Below, piece after piece: positions 41,057 through 52,319 of a DNA stretch of 64,000 nucleotides. Every line of letters starts with the position of its first letter. Positions within the stretch are counted from its first letter, which is position 1. The notes under the pieces are model-generated. The model had not been told where the DNA came from. It made no database searches and was given only the letters and a program-made list of their open reading frames with translations. Origin of the DNA: Ustilago trichophora (lineage: Eukaryota; Basidiomycota; Ustilaginomycetes; Ustilaginales; Ustilaginaceae); NCBI GenBank assembly GCA_900323505.1, contig OOIN01000027.1, positions 186,001 to 250,000 of the forward strand, read 5' to 3'. Both the position numbers and the translations under genes were made by a program.

Positions 41057-43285
41057 TTAGTTGACACGCTTGATAGGATGCAACAACATAGGCGCACGGC
41101 AGACGTTTTCCTTCTCCTTCCATCCCACGTAAACCTCTCTGCTGTGTGCACCGTCGTAGTAGAACGAACTGTCCCGCATCACCTTTTCGTTGATCTTCTT
41201 GTAGAAGTCGGGTCGGTTGATCCTGTTGTGCAGCACCTCGGGCTCCCATACGTGTCGGAAGTAGACCGGATGCGGCACAAACACGCCCTTGAATGGCAAG
41301 GGCAGGTTGTGCGTGAAGCCAGCCTCGGGGTAAAACGAGTGGTCGTGCGACATGGGCAGCTGCGAGTGCAGCACCAATGTTGTAGGCCATGCTTCGCAGT
41401 GGAGCGATTTCTTGGCTTCTGCGTTCACCACGTTCATCGCCTCGAGCAATGCTCGGCTCATACGCATGTTGGTTCCAATCGAAGCACGTCGATCCGTGTC
41501 CTGCCCCGGTGGATAGTTCTGCACATCGTACTCCCAGTACCAGCCCGAACCTCGTGGGTCAAAGATGGGGCCCAGCGTGATCAAGTCGGCCTCCTGTCCG
41601 CGTCCAACCGTCATGCTAGCATTGTCGCGCCAGTTGTTCTCCGAGATGGTCACATTACGAACCAGCCAAGTGTCGTACTTGTCCATGCCAGAGTGGAGCG
41701 GCTCGTTTCGCGAGTATTCCTCGATGCCTTCGAAGAAGTCGAGGTAGTTGCCAATGTATCGCACATCCATCTCCCAGTTGTACATAAAGTCGTACTCCTG
41801 GTGGTCGAGGTAGAACTTTTGCAACGCCATCAGACACGATCGGTACGAAGTCTGAGCAAACATCTTGTTGAGGAACTTGCCTGGAAGACCGGGGTAGAGT
41901 GCGCACATCTCGTCCTCGGTCCAGAGCTCGACGAGACCCCAGAATTCACGAGGCACGCTCGATCGAAGCACATTGAGACGATCCCACTCGGAAGTGAAGA
42001 CGGCAAGGTGGCGCGACTTGACCTCGACGAGGATGCGGACGTCATAAGGCGTGTTGGGGTTGTTGAGCGACAATTCACTGATGAGAGCTCGCAGGTTGAG
42101 AATGTCGTCCTCGCGCCAAGCATAGCCTTCGTACGATCGCATGACGACGGCAGTCCGCTTGGTCTCGGGGGTGGTGAAGACGCGGGGACGGCTGCCGCCC
42201 GTGTGAGGCTCCTCGCTGGTGGGCAGGTTGTGAGGGTCAAAGTGATCAACACCACCCGCCATGCCTCGGTCGTGGAGGCGCTTCTGGTAGCAGTTGTCCA
42301 TCAGAGCACGCCAGTCTGGGTAGCTGGTCGGACCGAGCTCTTCGCTGAGCACATTTGCGCGCCACAGACGGTCGCGAAGACGGCCTTCCCATTCGCCATC
42401 ACTCATGCCTTCGGGCTTGCGGGGGCCATGGAGAGGGTCGACCTTTTCGCGTAGAGGGGAACCGTCGGCGTTGGTGGCGGTGGAGCTGCTGTTGGTGCTG
42501 TTGCTTCCGTTCTGCTGCTTGGGCTTCTTCTTGAGCGGCGTGACATTGTCCGGGTCGTCGTCGTAGTCCTCGGCCTTGGCGAGGTAGGCCTGGAGCTCCG
42601 AGGGGTCCTTTCGATAGGTGATGTTGAGCGCCTCGTCCGAATACATCTGGTATCTGGAGCGGTAGGTCATGCACTTGCCGAAATCCATACCAGCAGCTTC
42701 GTAGCTGCCGACCAGAGGGATGGGGTGTTCTTCAGGAGTGTCGTACAACTCGAGGGGAGCACGGGGTACGGGAACACCTTTGGGACCGAGACAGGCGCCA
42801 AACTTGGGTGGAGTGATGGGACGAGACGAGGGCGGGTGGAAGGGACTCGAGGAGCTGGGGCCGGCCTTGTGGCCTGCTGGAATGACGGGATAGGGGTCGA
42901 CGCGGTAGTAGGTCATCTCTCGCCATTCTGTCGACATGGCACCAAAGAGGCCGAATGCAGCGAGTGTGCCAAAGAGAGCGACAAAGATGAGCGTCTTCCA
43001 TTTTCGCAAAAGGAGCCCGAGCACCTTTTGTACCGAGGGAGGTATGCGGATGATGTAGAAACCGCCGAATTTGCCAAGATTGAGGACAAAGGTGCCTGGG
43101 ACACCACCAGGCGAGGGAACGCTGCCGCCATGTGGTGGAGAGCCGGGACGGCTAGGTGTGCGGGAACCTGTAGGAGAATGGGGGAGATGGTGGAAGCCAT
43201 AGGGCGGTGGCGGGTTGCCGCCGGAAGAAGAAGAGGAAGGCGACATGGATGGAGAGAGAAAGGTGGACTTTTCTGACATGGTCAT
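41057..43285 (-). CDS. DUF3405-family type II membrane protein, putative glycosyltransferase
   Basis: 742 residues, intronless; an in-frame ATG two codons later is an alternative start. A disordered Pro/Ser-rich cytoplasmic N-terminus (1-95) precedes one signal-anchor helix (about 97-116, TLIFVALFGTLAAFGLFGA). The lumenal part includes an acidic/Lys linker with Asn-Ser repeats, then the conserved domain from about residue 370: RTAVVMRSYEGYAWREDDILNLRALISEL, YDVRILVEVK, FYLDHQEYDFMYNWEMDVRYIGNY (acidic EMD cluster) and ITLGPIFDPRGSGWYWEYD. This pattern is the fungal DUF3405 family, whose topology and acidic motifs resemble Golgi glycosyltransferases, although its activity is not established to my knowledge. 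A long gap containing a tRNA separates it from the next protein gene. Confidence 0.85.
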   Translation of the reverse strand: MTMSEKSTFLSPSMSPSSSSSGGNPPPPYGFHHLPHSPTGSRTPSRPGSPPHGGSVPSPGGVPGTFVLNLGKFGGFYIIRIPPSVQKVLGLLLRKWKTLIFVALFGTLAAFGLFGAMSTEWREMTYYRVDPYPVIPAGHKAGPSSSSPFHPPSSRPITPPKFGACLGPKGVPVPRAPLELYDTPEEHPIPLVGSYEAAGMDFGKCMTYRSRYQMYSDEALNITYRKDPSELQAYLAKAEDYDDDPDNVTPLKKKPKQQNGSNSTNSSSTATNADGSPLREKVDPLHGPRKPEGMSDGEWEGRLRDRLWRANVLSEELGPTSYPDWRALMDNCYQKRLHDRGMAGGVDHFDPHNLPTSEEPHTGGSRPRVFTTPETKRTAVVMRSYEGYAWREDDILNLRALISELSLNNPNTPYDVRILVEVKSRHLAVFTSEWDRLNVLRSSVPREFWGLVELWTEDEMCALYPGLPGKFLNKMFAQTSYRSCLMALQKFYLDHQEYDFMYNWEMDVRYIGNYLDFFEGIEEYSRNEPLHSGMDKYDTWLVRNVTISENNWRDNASMTVGRGQEADLITLGPIFDPRGSGWYWEYDVQNYPPGQDTDRRASIGTNMRMSRALLEAMNVVNAEAKKSLHCEAWPTTLVLHSQLPMSHDHSFYPEAGFTHNLPLPFKGVFVPHPVYFRHVWEPEVLHNRINRPDFYKKINEKVMRDSSFYYDGAHSREVYVGWKEKENVCRAPMLLHPIKRVN

Positions 43286-43925
43286 GACCGAAGTACGGCG
43301 GGATGTGATGCCAGAGTCAGGCCTGGAGGATCGTGTCGAAGAGCAAGAGAGTTGCTTGAAAGCAAAGTCGAGCTGCTTTGTGAGAGATCACCAAGACTGC
43401 GTTGGTCCAGATGCGAATTGAGGATTGCGTCGGATCTTGACGCTTGCGATTCCGATGCGAGTTAGGCTCTTCGGATCGAAATCGATGCAACGGTTGCAAC
43501 CAAGTTCGAGTTCGGCGGTTGCTGGTTTGGTGCTATTCGTTATAGTACAATGTGATCTTGTCGCAATGGCTGGCAGAAGGACGAGGACTCGGCGTTTTTT
43601 TGCAAGAGCCTCGAGGATGATGATGTCGATCTATGCTGAGTGACGTCGAGTGTCGAGTCGAGGCGTAGTGGGATAACGACTGAAGCCGCCGATGTGCGTG
43701 CGAGCCACGACGGAGTCTTTGCAGAGCGACTTGCTGAAGAGAAGATCAAAAGAACGGCGGGATGAAAGGAAGGCGTTGATGGTTGAGAGAAGGTGAGAAA
43801 GGCTGTGAGGCCTGGCAATGCCGGAAGGACGCGATCGAGGCGAGTCGAGCAAGTCGAAAAAAGAGAGAGAGAGAGAAGGGAAAGGGAAGGATGTTGCGCA
43901 CGACGGGAATCCGACAGAGAGAGAG

Positions 43926-43958
43926 ACACACACAGACACACACACACACACACACACA
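43926..43958. repeat. (CA)n microsatellite
   Basis: A CA tract with one CAGA interruption, about 640 bases upstream of the DUF3405 start. Confidence 0.9.
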
Positions 43959-44244
43959 GATCTGCACGCAGACCGATTCCAACGACGACGCGAAGATGCA
44001 AAGTGAGCGACGACGCACACAACACACACAGAGTGAGAGAGCGTCCTAGCACTCTACCTTACTCTGTGCGCGGACGGACAAGAAAGAAAAAAGCCAGGCA
44101 GCCAGGCGACCAGTCAATTTGTTGCGTCTGTCGAAAGTCACAGCGTCCACAGCGTCCACACAAGAGACAAAGAGAAAGAGGGAGAGAGCGTGCTTGTGCT
44201 TTGTGCGTGCTGTTTGCTTGTGCGTTTGTGCTTGGTGTAGCTAG

Positions 44245-44288
44245 AAAAAAAAAAAAAAAAGAAAAAAAAAAAAAAGAAGAAAAAAAAG
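44245..44288. repeat. A-rich tract
   Basis: Three long A runs separated by single or few G residues, in the DUF3405 upstream region. Confidence 0.9.
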
Positions 44289-45089
44289 GAGTGTGCGCGC
44301 GTGTGCGAGTCGCAACCTGGCCGAGGCTCACAGCTCTCTTTCCTGTGTCTGGCTGAGGGATGGCCAGGGAGAAGCGCTCTCTTGCCTGAAATTTGGCAGA
44401 AACGGGCAAGACCGACGGCATTAGACAGGCGGGAAATCAGTCTTCCCCCGAAGTGCAGGCACATATCTGAAAAAATACAAAAAGGAAAAGAATTCGGTCA
44501 GATCCACAGATCCAAGACAGAGAGAGAGAGACAGAGAATCACCGCCATCCTTCTTTAATCTGACAAATTATGGTGCCATCGCTCGAGATCTAAAAACGCA
44601 CAAACACAGCCTAATACGCTTTTTTAGACGAACCGTCGGGAACGCACCAAGCAGATGGCAACACAGCAACTTTGGTAACATGGTGTGAATCAGAGGACGC
44701 TTCCAGAGTGTGCCTTGGTTTCGGGGCACAATGTTGCAAGGATGGACGTGCATCACAGCTACAAGAGGCTTTCCTCGACTATGATCTGGATCCGAAAAGC
44801 CGGTGCTACTCTGTACTCATCGACAAGCCTCTTACACCATGCTAATGTAGACAGCAATTCAGACGAGCCAAGCTGCAGGAGGTGGATCATAGGCACGAGC
44901 TCCACCGGTCATCTTGTCTTGCTTCTCTTCCAATTGCGGGTTCTCTCTGACGAGTGTGTCGAGCAGAGAGCACTTTTGTGCCAGGAAAAGCTTGCGTCGA
45001 AGGCAGAGGTTGCCTAAGTTGGTTTGGATTTGGTTTGCCCGCAGCAGCGCCAATGGAAGCTTAGTTTGCTGCTATTCACTGTCCGACAA

Positions 45090-45125
45090 TACTGTAATAG
45101 TGATACAGTACTGTACTGTACTGTA
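45090..45125. repeat. Iterated TACTGTA/TACAGTA array
   Basis: One TACTGTA at 45090-45096, then a 22-base block (45104-45125) of one TACAGTA and three TACTGTA words sharing their ends. This is the densest copy of the dispersed motif. Confidence 0.9.
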
Positions 45126-46250
45126 GAATGGCAGATGCAGTATAGCCTGTGCGCATGCACGCATCCTGTAGCCTCTGTATTGTATCTCACCTGCCAAGAG
45201 CACGTCGGGCTCAACAGCCTGCTATAAGTGACAGTGCGGGCGGTCCAGTCTAGTCCCTGTAAAGCACTAAGACTCTGCTCAAGTCTTCTATCTGGACTGC
45301 AAGAGGTGCAGGTCTCCGCCGCCGCCTAAGAAAAGCTGTTTCCGTTGGGACGAAATCCGTTCTTTTCAAGAATTCCTCGGCTTTGCTCTCAACATCCTGA
45401 TCCGCCGCAGAGGCATTCTCGGGCGTTCCGGCGAGCCTCTTTTTGAGAGCTGTCGATCTGTTTTGCCTTTGTTGGATTTCTTGCTGGCGTAAGGATGCGG
45501 CAGACGACGAAAAGGATCCCGTGGCCGACGCCTCACGTCAAAAAGTCGACCGAGAAGGCGAAACAAGGTTTTCCGACGCCACAACCCTGCAATCAGCTGC
45601 TGCCCTTTGGACCCTCGTGACGCGTGGCACTCTCTTCCTCTGATTCTGGCCTTTCACAGGAATGGCCTCGGTCGTGTCTGCAGTAGCTTCGGTGTTCTGG
45701 CATCATTGTCTAACGTGTAGACAGACAGGACGGCTCCTGAGCCAACCTTCCCCTTCTCTCTGTGTATGTGTGTCGCCCTAGCCATTCGGCTCAACCAATC
45801 GCTCCTGGACAGACTCGGCTTGGACAAGCGTCGGAAGGCCAGCAAATAGTCAGAGAGACGGGACCGAAGGCTGGATGGAACCAGCGGCGGCGGAAATCCG
45901 CGTCTCGAATCAGCTGGTCCGCTGGCAGTGCAGCCGAAAGCTTCTTTGATCCAGTGCACCGCCTTCTACGCCACGGTCCATGACCAACAACAACCACCAC
46001 CAAAAGTGCGCGGTGCCCCATCCGATCTGCCAGCTGCCGTACGCGACCTCGTCACGAGGGTCATCACGGTAGTCCAACTCGATCGTGTGAGTAAGCCTTG
46101 CTTGTGCAGCAAAGCAGCAGCAGTGCGCAATGCTTCGAACGGCCAACCTCGCAAGGAAGCAAAGGGCTCCTCATCGGCCATCGATGCTCTAACCAAATCT
46201 CCAGCATACCTTGTTATATATTTGCTACATTTCTGCTCAATGGCATCCCA

Positions 46251-46356
46251 CCGGACATAGCTCAGTTGGAAGTAGCGATGGTTTGTAATTGGAAACCCTA
46301 ATCCGGTATTAACGGAAAAGCACCATAGGTCGCCGGTTCGATTCCGGCTGTCCGGA
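46251..46356 (+). tRNA. tRNA-Tyr (anticodon GTA) with 32-base intron
   Basis: Acceptor stem CCGGACA/TGTCCGG (46251-46257 with 46349-46355) plus discriminator A46356. D arm GCTC-AGTTGGAAG-TAGC, with one mismatched pair. Anticodon stem ATGGT/ACCAT (46278-46282 with 46322-46326), and loop TTGTAA..C with anticodon GTA at 46285-46287. The intron (46289-46320) lies one base after the anticodon, the canonical nuclear position; eukaryotic tRNA-Tyr genes normally carry one. T arm GCCGG-TTCGATT-CCGGC, which is also the B box. A T9 run follows. It is the only tRNA I could fold by eye. Confidence 0.93.
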
Positions 46357-47756
46357 CGCTTATTTTTTTTTCTTTTTTTGGCAGCCTTTTGTCGTTGATA
46401 TCGCCCTTTCTCTTTTGTCATCTGTTTACGTTTGCTGCATGATGATAAATTATTCTTGGAAGGGTGGTGAGCCTTGTCAATACGCTGGTATGTATAAGAA
46501 TAGGTCCTATGGCAGAACCTGGACAGGGTTTGATTGCTGTGTGTCACTGGAAATAGAAAGAAAATTAGGGTCTTGGAATCGAGCTTTAAAAAGAGAAAAA
46601 CAAGGCGCAAGAGCACACCAATGGCACACGTTTGCCCCTGAGCGCGACATATCAAGCAGAGAGACGCGTGACATGTTTGTGCAGCAACTGTAGTGCAGCA
46701 AAGACAGAGAGAGGCGCAATGTCACGGGCGTCAATCTTAGCTCGCTCGCTTAGTCCGAGTTGTGTTACTCTCTGCTTCTTAACTATTGTAGTAATTTTCA
46801 GACGATCCGCCCTCGAAGCAACGTCTGCAGCAGCACATGCTTCTGGCATGGACCCATCGAAGAGCATGAAGACTGCATGTGGAAGTTGAGAAAGGAAACG
46901 TGATGAGCCAAAGAGTGCCATACATCCAGTGGTTAGCTCGTGCAAGACTGGGAAGGAGGAGAAGAACGCGGGCAAGGCACAAAATGCCGACCGACGAGCG
47001 CTGGCGTCAACCGACAGCGCCGAGCGGCGTGACACTGGCGAGAAGCGTGAATCCTCCCTCCACCAACGACATTTCATGCCGACACCCTTACCCCAAAAAA
47101 GAAAAAAAAAAGAGAGTAGAGGTCTCATTCCGAGACGCAATCTTCTCGACCATCATCATCCACCTCGCCAACTGCAACGCTCAAGCTACATATCACCAGC
47201 GCATCAGTATCAATCACATCACTGTATCTCGGAGAGAAGCCGAAAGCCACTCCGGCCCAGTGCGGATTCTTAAAGTAACATTTGATTCTCCCACCATCGC
47301 AAGGGCCGAGCCCGACTCATTCTCGTCACCGCAACACGACACACACACACACACTTTTACACGCCCAACGCCAAGGAGCGGGGAGAGCAAGACGACAAAC
47401 GTGCGGCTTGGTTTGTTCTCCTTCAGCGCCGACCTTCACTAGTCGAAGGCGCTCAAGCCGTCCTCGCCCGGACCCCGCTGCTCGGCTAACCATCTCAAAC
47501 CCCCACCACCTTCGTCTTCGCGTCCGGTACGCGATACGCCTGCATGCGCAACTCCTGAGCTCACCATCTTCATCTTCTCACTCCGTCCACTTGCACAACA
47601 GCGCCACTCGAAACGTCGGGACAAGCACCAGCTGCTCAACCACACATCTCACCGTGGCTTGTCAGCGGCATCGACCTCTCAGGCGTGCTTCCATCTCAAC
47701 CGGGCCTCAGAGCACCTCCTTTCCAGCGCAGCAACTGCCACAACAGCGCAACCAAC
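46357..47756. promoter_or_regulatory. Intergenic region upstream of the vezatin-like gene
   Basis: 1.4 kb between the tRNA and the ATG at 47757. The last 700 bases are C-rich with a short CA run near 47339-47353, resembling a long leader. The frame of the next gene is open upstream to 47685 but has no ATG before 47757. No separate gene is seen. Confidence 0.5.
46363..46371 (+). terminator. RNA polymerase III terminator
   Basis: A run of nine T residues starts seven bases after the tRNA-Tyr 3' end, followed by C and seven more T. Confidence 0.85.
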
Positions 47757-50700
47757 ATGGCAGAGCAGATCATATTTGGAGGCTCACCCTTGGATCAGTA
47801 CTTGCGAGACGCTGATCAGCCAGACCCACAGCCAACCTTCGAGGATGACATGCAGAGTAACAACACACCAGTGCCCTCAACACCAGGACCCGCGTCATTC
47901 CGTGCTTCCACACCAGGCGGCACAACCCTAGCTCTGTCTCGCAGCAGAGGTCCCCCGTCATCAGCCTCGGCTGTGTCGAATGGGTCCGCCTTCGTGGATC
48001 CATTGGCAACGCCTCCACTGACCGCCGATCGCAACGCATCAACAAAGCCCTCGAGCACCAACCATGTTTCTTCTACAGCAAGGCTCGGACACGGAAGCAG
48101 CTCGCACTTTTCTCAAGCACGCGCTGAAGCGCATATCGGCGCTACCGCCGCCACACCGTCATCCTCGGCTGCCTTTTCGTCGCAGTTTACAGACACACTA
48201 CGCGCTCTCATCGAGCGATTCTTCTTGCCACTCGTCCTCACGATCGCTCGAGACGTCTTTGGTCTGCGGCAAGCACATACAGCATCGACGACCTCAGGCC
48301 ATCCCAGCCCGCAGTTGAATGCGTACAAGTCATACACCCGAGCAGCTGCCAACCGATCTTTGGACGACGGCGCCACCAGCTTTGTCGAAAGATTCAAGTA
48401 CGCCATCTGCTCTTCGTTCTTGCTGACACCCAGTCTATCCATCTCCTTCTACGAGTCAAGTCCGCCCTTCCAGTCACAATCTCCGACTGCCGACCCAAGC
48501 ATCAAGGGCCAGAGTTCGAGGAATCGAGTGGGCGGTCGTCCAGCAAGCTCGACCCCTCTCCACAAACAATGCTACGTTGAGCCCGGGGATGCACCCGCGT
48601 CGCTACTGCCGTACGGACAGAGTCCGACGGCTGTCACAAACGAGCGTCTACCCAGGCTGGATGTACAGGGCCGCACAGCTCGCAACGCCGCTCTCCTTTC
48701 TGCGGTCCTCCTCCTCCCGCCTATCAGCAGGTCGTGGCAGCTATGGTTCTCTACCTTGCTTCTCATCGCCTCCTTGACTTGGGGCTTCATCCTTTTCTTC
48801 GGCCACAGTGTGCTAGACGACAGGATACACTTTACTCTCACACACAAAGCCACGCCTAGCGCATTGACATCAGCTACCTCATTGCGTGCCTTGCGCACCA
48901 CAGACGAACTTGGCGAGTCGGAAAAGGCAGCTCTGCAACGCTCAGTCCTCCAGGATGTTTCGAGTCTCATCAAAGCCGCACAACGCTTCGACGTGTCGAT
49001 CAACAAAGCCATCAGTGCCATCCAAGAGGTCGAGATCGTCTCGCGCGGATACAAGCTTACCCATCCTCTCCCACCCATCTCAAGGATCGAAGCTGCTTAC
49101 GGCCAGTCATCAAACTGGCCCAACCTGTCTTCCTCCCCTCGACAGCGCCGATCCATGGTCGCGTCCTTTGTTCCCGCCACTGGGAAGCTTGCGCGTTCCC
49201 TCTCAGGCGGAGGCAACGGCGCTCCGACCATCAAGAGGCATACCCAACGCCCGCTGTCTCTGACACTGTCCAACGGCCGCGCATCTCCCCTGGATCGAAC
49301 TTCGGGACGTGCATCGCCCGCTGCGTTCGCCGAAGCAGGCGATATGGACCTGACCCAGCGTTTGCTCGCTGAACAGAGCGATGTTGCTCTTGCTGCCGCA
49401 AGATCCGCGCCACAGAGGCTCGTCGAGCTGCGAAAGAGCCTTGTTCTGGCACTGGATGATGTTGGCGCCGCCTGCACATCGTCCACTGCCTCGCTGCAGA
49501 TGCTGGATGATGCTGAAGAGCTGGCGCTACTTCATGATTTGTATGCTTTGGACGCCACATCGCAGGATGAAGCCAACGATGCGGATGCTGACGTCGACGC
49601 CTCGCATGCGTGGTCCAACGGCGATACTTCAGCTCTGTCGGAGGGATCTCCCGACCTCGAGCAGGATCGCAGGGCATGGGTTGCCACCACTCCACGAAAC
49701 TTTGGCAGCAACGTTCGCTCAGCCGACGTGTCTGCCTTCTCTGACATCGCATGGCGCCCAGAGTCTAGCCCACAGACAGGGACACACCACAAGAGACTTT
49801 CGCTCGTCTCGGACGGCGGCTCAGTTCTGGACCGGCCACCACGTGCAACTTCCTCCCTGTCTCGCCGCAGCAGCCTGGTCTCGGAATCCGGCAACGTCAG
49901 CGCCTACCGATCTCCTCGTTTCAACTATGTCTCGGACAAGTCGGCCACCCCATTTGGACCCAACGAGTCAGCTGCCGCAAAGCGTCTTAGCTACGTCTCG
50001 AACTCTTCCGTTGCCACCGGCTCGTTCGACACTCGATCCCCCGTCATGCGCAACTCGTCGATTGTATCCTCGACCTTTTCACCTCCCCACTCTTCTGTCC
50101 AGACCTACTCGGCCGCCACCAGTCCGCAGTCTAGAGCGACCAAGCGCAGCTCCATCCTCGGACCCAACTCGATCTTTGCCCAGCTCGACACCTCGATTCC
50201 GGCGTCGGGCAAGGCGGAACCTGCAGACCCTCTGTCGCTCCTCAGCATCAAGGCCAAGTTCGAATGGATGCACAGAGCTCGACGACGCTGGCTCTGCCAT
50301 CTTCTTGCGCTGCGTCTGACGATGAATGGGGACATCTCGCTAACCGATGGTGCCAGCTTGCCCTGCGACGAGTACTGGACAGCGGCTCGCTCGACGATCG
50401 AATCACTCAGATCGACCTTGCTCGCGGAGGACAAGTCCGTCACCGAGATGGTTGCAAAAGAGATGGGTGCTGATTACCTCTCTGGCTCCAAAGCCGACGC
50501 CACCTCTACTCTGGGTGACAAGAATGTCCGTGCTGAATCTCGGAACGGACTTCTGGCGGTGCCTACCAGTGAAGCTGGCACTTTTTCGGTCGCAGGACAT
50601 CCCGGCATCGAAGATCGACTCCATGCCATGATGCTTTCTCTGCGTTCGCTCCAGTCCAAGATTCGCGTGTGCGCCGAGGATATCCGTGTCAAAGCCCCTC

Positions 50701-52037
50701 CCGGTCTGCATGGCATTGACGACGAGTCCTCCAGCAGCAGCAAGGACAGACCAGCACAAAACGGAGTCGACGACGCAGCTGCTACCACCTTGCAGCTGGA
50801 AAAGACGCTCGAGTCGATGCGCGACGATCTGCTCGGCCTCTCAGCTGAATGGGAAGCAACCGTCAAGCTGCTTCATAAGGAGAAGCGTAGATCGCCTAGT
50901 CCCCATCTGAGCACCGATGTCGAAAGCGATGTCGCCAAGGCAAACGCCGCTCGCGATCTCGAGTCGCCCTTGGAAGCGGACGAGGATGCTGCGGCTCCTT
51001 CGCATGGGCAGAACGGCGACGATCTCCTCGCCGAAGACGGTGGACTGCAGCTGCGAGGAGGTCAAGCCAGCGATGATGAGGATGACGACGATACAGATCT
51101 TGCCGAGCTACTTTTACGATCGACCTCGCCCAACTCTCTCCCACCACCTGGTCTTGAGCAGGTGTTTGAGAGCATTGCAGGCATCGCTGGGCTATCTGGG
51201 CTCGGAATGGACGGAAAGAAGCTGACTCGCGCGGAACGTATCGAACAAGCTCGCCGCCAGAGGCAGCTCGATCAGGACAAGCAGGTCAGCGAGAAGGCTT
51301 CTCACCGTCATACCATGGATCCTTCCGGAATGATGTCGGAGCTCAGCGACGTGATTCAATCGCGTAAAGCTGTTCGTGAGCAACGTCACCAATCAGCAAT
51401 GCCGGGAGCTGATGCTCTTGCATGGCAGCAAGCATCCGCACAGTCGACGGACCAGCCAGCTTTGGCACTGGGATCACCGCTCGACCTGGGGCCCGCGGGG
51501 CAGGAAGGCGTCTTCGGAGCATCCCACAGCTATAGTGTCGTTGTTGACGATCAGGCTGTGCCTCGGCGGTCACTTTCCTCTCTGGACCTGGCTCGAGCTC
51601 GTGCCTTGCAAACCTTGGAATCGCGTAGTCCCTCGGTAGCATCTTCGAACGCTTCCATTTCGTTTGAGAGTGGAGACGAGAGTCAGCCTCGCCTATCTGC
51701 AGAGGAAGACTTTTCTTTCGAGCCTACAGCCCTAGAGTCCGTCCCCGAGGATGAGGCCGCCATCGCCTCGGCCACAAACGCAAACACAGCATCGATCCTG
51801 CCGCTAGAATCACCTTCGACAACCACTTGGGATTCAACTTCGCGAAAGTCGACACCAAAGGCTTCCCATGCACCGCTATCCAGCAGTGGTGAAGTGACCC
51901 CAGGACCAGATAGCCCTTTCGACCTAGGGGCACAGGTGGCTGCCTACGCAAGGCGCCAGAAGGCGGCAAAGGCTCAAGCTGCTGCTGCTATGCAAGCTTC
52001 CGGATCGGAGTCTAGCTTGTCTTCACAGAAGCAATAG
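47757..52037 (+). CDS. Vezatin/Inp2-like membrane protein (myosin-binding family)
   Basis: 1,426 residues, intronless, from the first in-frame ATG (MAEQIIFGG). Vezatin and yeast Inp2 link membranes or peroxisomes to myosin motors. A disordered N-terminus is followed at about 145-240 by a helical segment with a possible membrane contact (TLRALIERFFLPLVLTIARDVFG). A hairpin of two membrane segments lies at about 310-350 (AALLSAVLLLPP...WFSTLLLIASLTWGFILFFG). The most diagnostic stretch is at about 400-445: SLIKAAQRFDVSINKAISAIQEVEIVSRGYKL then PLPPISRIE, the vezatin family core. The remaining 950 residues are Ser-rich, with helical patches and an acidic segment near 1095-1115. It converges with the bL21m gene (282-bp gap). 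Whether it acts on peroxisomes or another membrane cannot be told. Confidence 0.82.
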   Translation: MAEQIIFGGSPLDQYLRDADQPDPQPTFEDDMQSNNTPVPSTPGPASFRASTPGGTTLALSRSRGPPSSASAVSNGSAFVDPLATPPLTADRNASTKPSSTNHVSSTARLGHGSSSHFSQARAEAHIGATAATPSSSAAFSSQFTDTLRALIERFFLPLVLTIARDVFGLRQAHTASTTSGHPSPQLNAYKSYTRAAANRSLDDGATSFVERFKYAICSSFLLTPSLSISFYESSPPFQSQSPTADPSIKGQSSRNRVGGRPASSTPLHKQCYVEPGDAPASLLPYGQSPTAVTNERLPRLDVQGRTARNAALLSAVLLLPPISRSWQLWFSTLLLIASLTWGFILFFGHSVLDDRIHFTLTHKATPSALTSATSLRALRTTDELGESEKAALQRSVLQDVSSLIKAAQRFDVSINKAISAIQEVEIVSRGYKLTHPLPPISRIEAAYGQSSNWPNLSSSPRQRRSMVASFVPATGKLARSLSGGGNGAPTIKRHTQRPLSLTLSNGRASPLDRTSGRASPAAFAEAGDMDLTQRLLAEQSDVALAAARSAPQRLVELRKSLVLALDDVGAACTSSTASLQMLDDAEELALLHDLYALDATSQDEANDADADVDASHAWSNGDTSALSEGSPDLEQDRRAWVATTPRNFGSNVRSADVSAFSDIAWRPESSPQTGTHHKRLSLVSDGGSVLDRPPRATSSLSRRSSLVSESGNVSAYRSPRFNYVSDKSATPFGPNESAAAKRLSYVSNSSVATGSFDTRSPVMRNSSIVSSTFSPPHSSVQTYSAATSPQSRATKRSSILGPNSIFAQLDTSIPASGKAEPADPLSLLSIKAKFEWMHRARRRWLCHLLALRLTMNGDISLTDGASLPCDEYWTAARSTIESLRSTLLAEDKSVTEMVAKEMGADYLSGSKADATSTLGDKNVRAESRNGLLAVPTSEAGTFSVAGHPGIEDRLHAMMLSLRSLQSKIRVCAEDIRVKAPPGLHGIDDESSSSSKDRPAQNGVDDAAATTLQLEKTLESMRDDLLGLSAEWEATVKLLHKEKRRSPSPHLSTDVESDVAKANAARDLESPLEADEDAAAPSHGQNGDDLLAEDGGLQLRGGQASDDEDDDDTDLAELLLRSTSPNSLPPPGLEQVFESIAGIAGLSGLGMDGKKLTRAERIEQARRQRQLDQDKQVSEKASHRHTMDPSGMMSELSDVIQSRKAVREQRHQSAMPGADALAWQQASAQSTDQPALALGSPLDLGPAGQEGVFGASHSYSVVVDDQAVPRRSLSSLDLARARALQTLESRSPSVASSNASISFESGDESQPRLSAEEDFSFEPTALESVPEDEAAIASATNANTASILPLESPSTTTWDSTSRKSTPKASHAPLSSSGEVTPGPDSPFDLGAQVAAYARRQKAAKAQAAAAMQASGSESSLSSQKQ

Positions 52038-52319
52038 CCGAATCGGGGCCGACTGCGACTTTCTCTCTTATTATCTTATTTAGTGTCACTCGTTAATCTT
52101 ACCAAGTTATGGACTTTGTTGCTCTGTTTTGCGTCGGACGGTGTGAGCGGCAATACATTCATCGGCTCGTCTCAAAAGCTAGAATCGGGACCCTTTCAGC
52201 AAATGAAGCCGCATTCATACGTTGAACACACCAGGTTGAGGATGTCAGCTCTAGGAGGGTGAAGTATGGACCCGATAGGCATGCTATGTATAAAGTACAG
52301 GGATGTTTGGAGAATTGCT

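Larger units (their letters stand above)
43286..46250. other. Intergenic region upstream of DUF3405 gene
   Basis: 3 kb with no supportable protein gene. It has a (CA)n tract at about 43926-43958, near-continuous A-runs at about 44245-44288, and iterated TACTGTA motifs at 45090-45125. It includes the promoter side of the DUF3405 gene (left end) and the 5' flank of the tRNA (right end). Confidence 0.55.

Noticed and set aside
40874..42454. A 526-codon plus-strand open frame opposite the DUF3405 gene
   Set aside because: The opposite strand encodes a conserved membrane enzyme-like protein; this frame has no recognisable feature.
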